Assembly: GCA_947044365.1 (NCBI GenBank)
Contig: OX345644.1
Span: 2,580,737-2,644,736 of the forward strand
Source of the DNA: Petrosia ficiformis
Taxonomy: Eukaryota > Porifera > Demospongiae > Haplosclerida > Petrosiidae
DNA: 64,000 bases
Direction: 5' to 3'
Part shown: piece by piece, positions 1-10,600 of the stretch
Layout of the letters: each line of letters begins with the position of its first letter
Numbering within the stretch: position 1 is the stretch's first letter
Notes under the pieces: generated by a model
What the model saw: only the letters and a program-made list of their open reading frames with translations
What the model was told of the DNA's origin: nothing
The model's database searches: none
Position numbers and translations under genes: made by a program

Positions 1-3000
1 AATCATGTACACCTGTTGAGGCCAGTGTTTTGGAGAGACTGAGAGCTCAGCGAAGAGAGAGTAGTTTAACACAAAGGACACCAAGTTCTTCTGAGGTATG
101 CAATATACCAAGAAAACAATTTAGATTGACCCATTTATTTATAAATGAAGAGGCTACCAGGCAGCTATCATCGGGCACTTCCATACATTTGAGCTGTCAG
201 GAGTGGCTACAGTTTTGTATTTATAATACACAACCAATGTACATGTATGTACATGTACATTCCTGTTGGCGGTGAGTAGCTACTGCCTTCATGAGTATTA
301 CTGTGCATATATGTTTTGGGAGATGCTTATAGCAAATAAATTATTTATTAATGCATGTAGCAAATGAATTATTTACGAGATCATTACTGAAGCATTGGAC
401 TGTATAATAGGGACTGTATTACTGTTGTTTTAGTTAACTATAACTGAAACTAAAACCCCTTTTAGTAAGGCATTTTGACTTTTAGATAACTAAACTATAA
501 CTAAATTACAAGTCTATTGCAACAACTATAACTAACTAAAATGAAAAATAGCCAATAATGGGCAATTTTAGTTAGTTAACTAAAACTAAATCCCTTTTAG
601 TAAACCTACTATAATTTTAGTTAATTAACTACATCTACTCTAAACGTTTGAGAAACCAGGCATAATATAACTAAAAGTAGTCAAACTAAAACAATACTAG
701 ACTGTATACATGTATCCGTGGTAGAGGAATACGAAGGGGAACTATACTTACTATAGCACCCACAAATGTAGACTAAGGTCCCTAGCCACCTACTTCCAAC
801 TTGGTTGGTTATCTGCAATACTGGACAATATTGCTACATTAAACAAATTGTCATGAATGTCAACAATAGAGCCACAGCCCTTATCAAGTCCTTGATTCCT
901 TGTCACTGTGATCCAATAATATAGTCAAAATAAATAACACATTCAATAGAAGAGAAAATGTATTCCTGACACTATATAGTTCATGTACTCTATGGTACAC
1001 TCATGCATTATATATAATATTATAGTTCATGTACTATATAGTGTATTGGTGCATTATAGTATAGTTCATGTACTGTATATAGTGTACCAATGCATTATAT
1101 AGTTCATGTACTATAATTATAGTGTAAAAACTGTATACTATATATACATGTAGTACTTATATTTATGCATGCATAGTTTGCACATAATATTATAATTAAC
1201 CAGGACTTTACGAGTGGCCAATTGTATAGACCCGGGCTGTTCACTTTTCTCCAGAAAGCTTAGGAAGCTTATGTGTTGATGCATGTCATCCATTATACAT
1301 ATATAATATATAACAGCAAACCAATCAGCAGCAGTCTGGTTACTCCAGAATTATTACAGTTGGATGCTCCCCTTCATGGATTTATCAAGAAAATAAACTC
1401 ATTACTATTATCTATTTTCAGAGTATCTCCACTGATGATGAAGAACTAAGTCTAAGAGAGCTAAAACGATTTCAAATGAAAGAGAAAAAACAATTCATGA
1501 AAGATGTAAAACAAATGGAAGATTTTCTCATTTTAAGTAGATCCAGACTAGCAGGTCTTTTAATCCAGTCTGACAAGAAAAGGGATTACCTGTTACCCTT
1601 GGAAACAGTACAGGATATACTAGGAAGACTAAGAGTTCCTGTTGAAGATCATGTAATAAATGTAGTTTGTGATGCATTGGAGGATCATACAGGTATCAGG
1701 GCAGTTATAGATTACAGATTACTTCTCAAGAGAGGGTTGGTGGATATTCTTGAGCAGTACTTAACTATCTTAGAACAGCAGGAGGAAAGCAATGAATTCT
1801 TTCCAGTAGATGACGAAGAAACTAAATGTTTGATAAAAATAGAACCTATTTCTTCATCATCATCTATCAGTGCAATTACTCAAGAGGTTTTGCGTCCCAC
1901 TAAAAGTACAATGGATGGCAAACATGGGGAATGGTGTGAAATGTTCAAAGAAGATGCTCAGAAGCAGTTCATGTGTCTAATAGAGTATTGCCAAAGACAT
2001 AATATTATATTGGATAAAGCATCAGCTGAAAGAGGTAATTGCTTAAATATTTTATTAACGCTTTTTAAAATGTAGACATATCAGTAAACAAAAGATTAAT
2101 TTTTCACACAGCTCTATTACTGCCAGCTGATAGAACCAGAAAGCAATGTTTATCCCAACTTAGACAACCAGGGACAGATGTTCCATCAAGAAAGATCACC
2201 GAACTTCCAACAGAGAAGAAACGAGAGGAATCTAACACTGATCTAACTTCTATATATGGCTGGCAGTATAAACATTTACGTGGGAACAGAAGAAGTAAAT
2301 TAACTAAATTATCTACAGGGGTTGCTAGAGTTAAAGCCAAAACAGACTGCTGGATGACATTTCGTCAGTTCCAAAAACTAACAGAGTATGTAGGCACATT
2401 ATACATTATACATTATACATTCTATACAGAGGATGACATAATAATCAGAAACTGTTAGGACAAAATGTCTATATAAGCATCTTCAGTTTTGGTCAAACAG
2501 CAATGAATGCATAAATTAATATACAGCAACATTTTCATGGCATGTAGCAAGAATTATAGTTAGGCTATAGTCTCACGTAGCCAGACCCAATCTACGACGA
2601 AGGAAGGGTCGACCCATTGTACTAGTGTTTGTTAAGAGTTTAGGTCTGTTTTAATGGGTGACAAACGGCTAATAATATTCATAACCAAAAGAAGTACATT
2701 CATAACTATACCCAGTAAGTGAGCTGAATGAATATTCTTACTACAGTTATGAATTAGGTACGGTTCTTGACAAAAGTTAGTACAGTGGGTTGACCATACC
2801 CTTCCTTTGTAGTAGGTTTGGTCTGGCTACATGAGACTAAATGACATATGGGACTTCAACAGAAAGTGAACAAATATCACCTTTTTCTTTCATGCACTAA
2901 ATTATGAATATATAATAATTATAAATGGGGTGCAGACCAGACCTATCTGTGTGTACCTTGTTAGAGCAATCAGAGCAAATGCTTGAAATGGTTTGATGTC

Positions 3001-3345
3001 TGATCCACTATATAATTTAATGAGTATCATGTTTTTTTTTCTCATACATGCAGAGAAATACAGGCGAGACCAGATTTCAATTATAAGTACCATGGTCTTC
3101 CATCTAACAGTGCCTTTTGGCCCGGAGCACTTTTGGACAAACTGCGTATCTACCTTCCAGAAGAGTCTCCGAGTACAAAACCATATTCACTGTATAACAT
3201 CTTTCAGCCTGTTACTCATCCTAAAGTATACAATGTGTTTGGACCTGTGAATTCTACTAAAGGTGCTGTGTGGCCCGAGAATAGTTCTGGTCATGTACAA
3301 TTAGGAGCTTCATTAGCAAGAACAAGAAAATCTTACTGTTTATAG
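1..3345 (+). CDS. EF-hand-like protein, 3' part (5' end outside window)
   Basis: Four exons can be joined in phase: 1-95, 1422-2034, 2112-2385 and 3054-3345. Donors are GTATGC, GTAATT and GTATGT, acceptors are ...CAG, and the stop is TAG at 3343-3345. An AATAAA follows at about 3371. The second exon encodes paired helices with degenerate loops (SRLAGLLIQSDKKRDYLLPL, then a block ending IDYRLLLKRGL), which resembles a decayed EF-hand pair. The last exon has a distinctive conserved-looking segment (NSAFWPGALLDKLRIYLPEE) and ends SYCL. Layout and phases are seen directly; EF-hand relatedness is inference and weak. I do not recognise an orthologue; a ciliary or C1orf87-type EF-hand protein is one possibility. 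The first intron (96-1421) holds only AT-rich repeats. The gene converges on the protease at 3460. Confidence 0.6.
425..690. repeat. TAACTAAAA-rich dispersed repeat
   Basis: A stretch dominated by permutations of TTAGTTAACTAAAAC, inside intron 1 of the EF-hand-like gene. The reverse complement of the same pattern, including the CCAATAATGGGCAATTTTAG segment, appears at 35290-35528. It is therefore a dispersed family rather than simple low complexity. Confidence 0.6.
2570..2837. mobile_element. MITE with GTCTCACGTAGCCAGACC terminal inverted repeats
   Basis: The ends are near-perfect inverted repeats (GTCTCACGTAGCCAGACC and GGTCTGGCTACATGAGAC). They extend inward through GAAGGAAGGGT / ACCCTTCCTTT and are flanked by TA on both sides (2568-2569 and 2838-2839). 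No coding capacity, 268 bp, so a non-autonomous TA-targeting element in the last intron of the EF-hand-like gene. Partial relatives carrying one end lie near 12635, 29697 and 58623. Confidence 0.75.
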
Positions 3346-3459
3346 CAATTTGTTAATTTTAGACATCCACAATAAAATTGTTTTACATTTGTATAGTTAT
3401 GTAAATTAAAGAGAAAAAAAAGTATGTATTTTATTTCACCTTTATGAATGTTTGAAGTT

Positions 3460-4518
3460 TTAACGTGCTCGAGGATTACATACAACAGAATTGAGTCTTT
3501 CTTCATCAAAATAGTCTTGGTATCTGTCCTTGCAATCACTCTCAGTACCTATCCATCGACAAATCATTAGAAAGTTCAGAGGATCAAGTCGAGCAGCAAC
3601 ATTATAATTTCCTTGAATGGCAGCAACAGATTCAGTATCCCTATTCCCTGAGAGGACCCCTATGATTCTTCTCTCTTGTTTGCCAGTCTGAGGGTCAGTG
3701 TCCCAAGCATAAAGAGCAGCACCGGATGACCCATGCCAAGCATCACCTTCAAAATATAGCAGGTGTGGGGACTCTGTTGTGATTTTAGTAGATACCAACC
3801 ACATAACATCTTTTGGTTTATCATCTGGGAAGCTGACAAACTCTGCTGTTGATCCTGCTCCATGTAATGTCCTGTGGTTGTTACAGAAGAGACCACTTAG
3901 ACCTGGAGGCACAAACTTCCTACCGTCCATCTTCTCTGCTAGTTCTAATACTGAAAAATCGTAGTCATCCCAATCACTGTATTGATGGTTTTGTCCATCA
4001 GTAAAGTTTCTCCATTGCATAGGAACAAAAAACCTTCTAACAAATGTCCATTTGGTACGTCCATCAGTCTGAAGATACCCTGCTCTGAGGAACAGTCTAG
4101 CTGCAAGTAGGTAGTCATTACCATTGTGAACACAATGAGAAGCAGCAAGTATGTGTTTTTCAGAAATCAACATTCCTGAACATCCAGTCGATACTCTAAC
4201 AACAGCATTATATGGATACTCAGAACCTTGTGTTGAAGGATCAATACGAACTCTATCATCATCACCATACACTAAACGTCTGTGTCTGGAATTCTGATCA
4301 TGAATTAATGCCATTGACGTTTCTACATGCTGTCTTGGAATTCTGAGTAGAGTCTGTGTTCTCTCTATTATTCCAGTACCAACCCACACTGTTTCCCATT
4401 GAACAGGATGGTGGTAAGATTCGTCTTCTGTTGGAGCACTGAGTACGGGATAATGTATACTAGAAGAAAAAATAAATAGAAAGAAAAGGAATGAAAACAT
4501 TTGTTTTCCTAGTGCCAT
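3460..4518 (-). CDS. secreted trypsin-fold serine protease, PRSS23/PRSS35 type
   Basis: Single exon, 352 aa, close to the usual length of PRSS23-like proteases (about 380 aa). A signal peptide is clear (hydrophobic FSFLFFLFIFSSSIHYPVLS at about residues 8-27). The catalytic triad is readable: His128 in AASHC, Asp187 in DYDFSVLEL and Ser265 in GSSG. Replacement of the usual GDSGGP by a GxSG block and the CSGMLIS..ILAASHCVH context are hallmarks of the PRSS23/35 branch rather than classical trypsins. An N-glycosylation sequon (NFT) sits near residue 171. The start is the first ATG in frame, directly before the signal peptide. The gene converges tail-to-tail with the EF-hand-like gene (115 bp between stops). 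Orthology within the PRSS23/35 group is not resolved; the protease call is solid. Confidence 0.88.
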   Translation of the reverse strand: MALGKQMFSFLFFLFIFSSSIHYPVLSAPTEDESYHHPVQWETVWVGTGIIERTQTLLRIPRQHVETSMALIHDQNSRHRRLVYGDDDRVRIDPSTQGSEYPYNAVVRVSTGCSGMLISEKHILAASHCVHNGNDYLLAARLFLRAGYLQTDGRTKWTFVRRFFVPMQWRNFTDGQNHQYSDWDDYDFSVLELAEKMDGRKFVPPGLSGLFCNNHRTLHGAGSTAEFVSFPDDKPKDVMWLVSTKITTESPHLLYFEGDAWHGSSGAALYAWDTDPQTGKQERRIIGVLSGNRDTESVAAIQGNYNVAARLDPLNFLMICRWIGTESDCKDRYQDYFDEERLNSVVCNPRAR

Positions 4519-4660
4519 ACTAAACTTTTGTTACAAAAGAAGGCTTACAATATTGCGGTGCGCCGCCAGGCCGGGTGGGGTTTTATACACGCCCATAACA
4601 ATATAACACGCAATAAAATTTCAGTAATTATAATTATTCATCATGTTAGTGACAAATCCA

Positions 4661-7600
4661 TTATTTTCCTTTATAAACAGGGGGCCTTTTCTCTTTAAAG
4701 GCTTTCAATCCTTCTATCCGGTCTTCTGTAGGAACAACCTGCAGCAACAGTTACAAAAGATTTGCTTTGTACACAGTAATCTATACTAACCTGAGAATAA
4801 CATGCTTCTTCAACTTTCAACCCAGTTGCTATGTCAGCCTATTTAATGAAACACATGTATCTGACAGTCTTATATTTAAAATTCATATTTGGTACCTGCA
4901 TTCCATAATTGATGGCTTGCTTGGCCATAGCAATTGCAACTGGTCCCTGCGTAATTTGATAGCAATACATATAATTAATAATCAAACTTTATCTTAGCTT
5001 ACCTTACTGCATATATCCCGTGCAATTTCCAATGCTTTGATATAAGCAGCATTACCTTCATCATTCTGTTTCACAACGTGTTCAACCAATCCCACATCAG
5101 CAGCTTCTGTACCAAGCAACACCTTGGCAGTGAAAATGAGTTCTTTGGCTTTACCCATACCAATCAACCTGGGCAATCTCTGTGTACCACCTGATGTGTG
5201 CACATTGTGGGAGAAATAGTCACCTTCCAATTATCACTTTTTAGAAAAAATTATTACATAAAACTTGTGTATGTATACATACATACATGCATGTACATAC
5301 ATACATGCACATACATAGCATACAAACAGGTAATACATATATACATACATACATACATAATAATAATATACATACACGCACACTACAAGTATAGTGTCAT
5401 TTAGTTTTCAGTTCTTTAATGAATTCTCCTAATCGTTGTTGTACAGATGGTTTTAAAACAAACGAGACAAAGTTTTTTGTATCCTCTTCTTTTTGTCTCT
5501 CAAACTGCTTAATTAAGTCTTGACGAAGGGCTAATTTCATCAAAGCCCTTGACGGAGCAAACACTTCCATATAAGGTTGAAGAGCAGTGATGCAGTAAGA
5601 CAAAAGATCCAGATCGCCATCATATACCTCGTCGACTAAGTTTATTTTCAAAGCATCATGTGGACTAAATACTCTAGCCTGTGATAACATAAGCTCAGTA
5701 TTCCTATGACCAATAACCTGTTTAAGAGTCTGTTGAAACCATGGAGGAGCAAACACTCCGATTCTGGCTGCTGTTACACCCATTTTATAATCCCCAGATA
5801 AAGCAATCCTGTAGTCTGAAGCAGCTGCAAGCATAGTTCCACCGGCTAAGCAATGTCCATTGATAGCAGCTACAATTGGGTGAGGGGATGAATACACTTG
5901 TAACCATGTTTCCTGAAGCAGTGACCAAAATTCAGTTAGACGTTCCTTCGTTGTTTGATAAAACTCATTCAGCTCAATCCCTGCTGAAAATGTTGATGGA
6001 AGAGTTGAAGCAATTAAAATACCATTGATGTCTTTTGAATTATTGATATTTTCAAGTTTCTGGCTAAACTCAGCTATCAGGGGCAAGTTGAGACTATTCA
6101 CAGCCGGATTATTAAGTTTCAAGATTGCTATGTTGTGATTGTTCTCCGTCCTTCTCAACTCCAAGTCCACGCTTTGATAATGACAAAAGGCTGTGGAAAA
6201 CTGTTTGACATGAAGTATTTTTCGAAATACAATCTCTCTAATGAAGATAGTTGATGTCATACCAAGTGGCAAGTGCACTTGGGCTTCTCCTGGTACGCAT
6301 GCGCAAACCTTCGCGGTCAAAGTTCGTGCTTTGTACGCGAAGACGCGCTTCAAAACGCGTCAGTTCAATTTGGTTGTTCCAAGAGCGTGCTGTATTATTA
6401 TAAAAGCAAACTAATAATTAGACATTCGACAAAGCCAGAGATGGAATCACAAAACGACTATTTACACGCATTAGCTACAGTGTGTGAATCCGCACAGAAG
6501 ATGCCTACTCCTTCATTTCTATATGCTGCCCCAGCAGGTTTTTACCTGTCCCCACCAATTAGCCAGTACACCCCTACCCCATACGACCTTCAAAACATAA
6601 TAACTCTGCCACAAGAGATCAGTACCCCAATTCTCTCTGCATATATGATGCCTATTTCACCCACAAATTCAAGAGGCAGTAATAGTAGTATTGAAGATGA
6701 GTCTGTTGTCAAAACAACACCACTTCAAGCATACATATCCACTCAAACCAAGAACCCAATTCTCTGTAATGTTGATTCGTATGCACAGTATAACCAGTTT
6801 CTAGATGATACGTGGCCAGAGAAATGCATTCGTCGTGGAAGTGGAGTCATAAGAGCCTCATTGTATGCTAAAATAGCTGATGTACTAAAAGGAGGAGCTC
6901 ATGTAAGTAGATTCCGATACTGGGTTAAGAAGTTGGGCTTCTTTCTCATTGAAAAACGACAGCCAGATGGGAACCTTGCTGCATGTCTTGCTATGCCTAC
7001 AACCTCCAAACAATCTTCTCAGCCTAAAATATACAGACCATATCGCCTAGTAGCAAGAATAGAGGAATTTGCAGTTATAATTGGACAATATCACAGTGAC
7101 GAAAAGGGCCACAGTGGTATAAGAAAAACATTTGGAATGGTAAGTGTATTCATGTATATAATTATGTGTGTATGAGTATGAGTGTATGTACGTATGTATG
7201 TTATATAACTATGTGAATGTATGTATAACTATAATTATTTGTGTTTGTGTGCATGCATGTATGTATGTATGAATGTGTGTATGTATGTTTGTATGTATAG
7301 TCTATATGATGTATAATTGTAACATTATTATGTACATAAGTACATGTGTATGTATGTATGTATGATTGTATGTATGTATGTACGTATGTGTGTATGTATG
7401 TATGTATGTACATGTATGTATGCAATGGAAAGTATGAACTATCTATAATGTTTTTTTTCTCAGATACAACAAGACTTCTGTTACCTTCCAAGATTAGCAG
7501 TGGCTAAGTATATAGAGCTGTGTGACATATGTTCTACACGAATGAAAAAAACTAAAAACATATCACAAGCAAAGAGACCAAAAGAAACACCCTTGTCACT

Positions 7601-10600
7601 CGAGAGTAATGATAAGAATACTCATAAACAAATTAAAGCAACTATCAGCAGAAAGATAAGTTTCCAAGACACTAAAAAATTAATTTCATCAAGTGGTCAG
7701 AGTGTCAGATATCAATCAAATCCAATCCAGAGGAGCTCAGAATTTATGAATCACTTGTCACAAGAGCCTACTCTTCTCCAAAATCAGGTATGGCATCCTG
7801 AATATCAACGAATTGCAATACAAAGGAGCTCAGAATCTACGAATCACTTGTCACAAGAGTCTACTCTTCTCCAAAATCAGGTATGGCATCCTGAATATCA
7901 ACGAATTGAAATACAAAGGAGCTCAGAATCTACGAATCACTTGTCACAAGAGTCTACTCTTCTCCAAAGTCAGGGATGGTGTCTACCATTTGCAGATGCA
8001 GTTGGATACGAACCTAATCATACAGAGAATGGAATCCAGGAATACATTACACCACAAGTAGAGACTAGTATTCTATGTGATCAGCTATCACGAGAACCTA
8101 CTGACTCACTTGTGCTAAATAGAGTGCCATATGCAGATGCAGTTGGATACCAACCCAGTCATGCAGAGAATGGAATCCAGGAATATGTTGTACCACAAGT
8201 AAAGACTAGTATTCTAAGAGATCAGCTATCACAAGAACCTACTGACTCACTTGTGCTAAATAGAGTGCCATTTGCAGATGCAGTTGGATACCAACCGAAT
8301 CATATTGAAAATGAAACACAAGAGTTTTCTGCACAAAGAGCAGAGATACTTAGACATTTGCTAAAAACTGCAGGAAAACAATCATTTACACAAAGTGATG
8401 AGCAGAAGCACCAGCAAGCTACATCTAAGAGTGTTTCATCTTTCGAGATCAATATAGATCTGCTTCCAATAAAAGAGTTGTTGGAGACAATTACGATGGA
8501 AGAGATTACAAGTTTGTACTCGGAAGCAGCAGAGACTGTAAGACTAATGAATCTACCAACTCCAAAGAAGTCTCCTCAGAGACTCTAAAATAATAATTAT
8601 AAGTTTGAAATGTATTTATTTATTATTTATTTTAATAACATAATTATATAGTTTGTTTCAATTGTATGTCATTTTTACTCTTTCTTGTTAAGAAAGAGGC
8701 TTAATTGAATTTACCAAAGTCACACTATAAATATGTTGCATGATAGCATCATTATTATGCTTAAAGAACTACATGTGCTATTAGCATTATTAAGAGGGTA
8801 CGAACATGTAAATGGATCTTCATTTATGAAATAATACTCACCTCCTCCAGGAATAATAGCAAGACGTGTTTCAACAAGTCCCATTTTAGCATTATCAGCT
8901 GTCAAAATAGAGAAGAACAGTTGATATAATTATAATCATGTGTCATCAATAATATTCATGTTCACCTTGACCTCAGAAAAATGTCCATAACTTTAGTTTG
9001 GACTGACCAACAATTTTTTATATGCACCACTTTCATATAATTATGCTTCCTGTTCTCATAAAAATCCATTACTTGTTATTGAATTACAGAATAACCATGT
9101 ATTAACCTTATGACATTAAACAGGAGCAAATGAGATCCACTTTCGGTGGGACTCATGCGCTCCTGCATTAAAATATATACCATGTTATGTATAGAATCAT
9201 TTCATCCTTATTTAGAGATCATTAGAATGTGAACATACTTTAGTATACTTTCATTCTATGACATCTAGTTTAAGTTTACATGCAGTGACCTCTCCAGCAT
9301 TTTGAAATAGGAGGTACATGTACTCAGAACTGATAAACTAAAGTGGAATATGAAACTGAGCTCATTATAAACTCGTAATTTTAAATACATGCAATACGTG
9401 AGACTCCTTAAACAAAAAGATTGAGATAGGACAATTGAATACTAACAAAGGAGAAAGGGGAAACTCAGGTTACCCCCACCCAATGAAATTCTGTGGTTCT
9501 GTTAACTCACATGCAATTCTTAAATCACACGCTAGTGCTATTTCCAGACCTCCTCCCACTGCAATTCCATCAATGGCAGATATCACTGGTACCGGAAGCT
9601 CTGAAAATGCTGATATAGTTGCTCTAGCCTTCATCACATATGGGCCAACGTCTTCCTCCTTCATCTGAGCTCTTTCTTTAAGATCAGCTCCTAAGAAAAA
9701 CCAATTAACAAGAAAACAAACAAAAGAGCACATTCTTTTCTCATACAGCTAACTGACTACTATGGGGAAGACCCTGCATTATTACATTAATTATTTCTAT
9801 TACAAAACATAACTGATAAATGTAATTATAAATGCTAAATTCTATTGAATAAGGCTGAAAAAGGAAAGTGACAAAATGAAAAATGCTGGTAGTCACTGGG
9901 AATTGAACCCAGGGCCACTGATGTCAGCCACCAGTGCTCTCACTAATGAGCTATGACAACCAAACAACCATCATCACTTCATAATCCTCTATAATTATTA
10001 TACTTGTTTGAAGGAAGAAATACTGAACATCTATATATATCGTTAATTACAAAAACAGTGGCACTGTACTAAAACACACACGTGAAAAGTGTAATAATTA
10101 TGTTAGAAGGAAGAGATGGCATTCCAGGACCAAGAGCCATGTACACTTAGCCTGACCTAGGATTGATGAACACCTATGTTAGCATCAATAGGTAGTCTGT
10201 TGCTCTTGCTGCCACTGTTTCGTCAATGTCAATAGCCACTTTGATAATACATACAAACATGCTCGTAAGTACAACTTCATATTTTTGACACTCTATTTTC
10301 TATATAGTACAGTTATTTTCACCTGCACAAAATACTCCTTTGACTTCACTCTTCAGAATAACAGTTCTGACTTCTTTGTTTCTTCTCACAAAGTCCATAC
10401 TCTCCTCCATCTTACAATAGAAGAATAAATTATTGGACAGATAGAAATGGATGAATTTAATTGTATTGTCAATTGGATTACTTTAATAACAATAAACACT
10501 GAAAATAAGCGAATGGTCACTTTATTGTATCCCAATAGTTAACTATCACTATTACTTAGTACCGTAAATTGGGAATATTTCATCTCTAAAATATTTCGAA

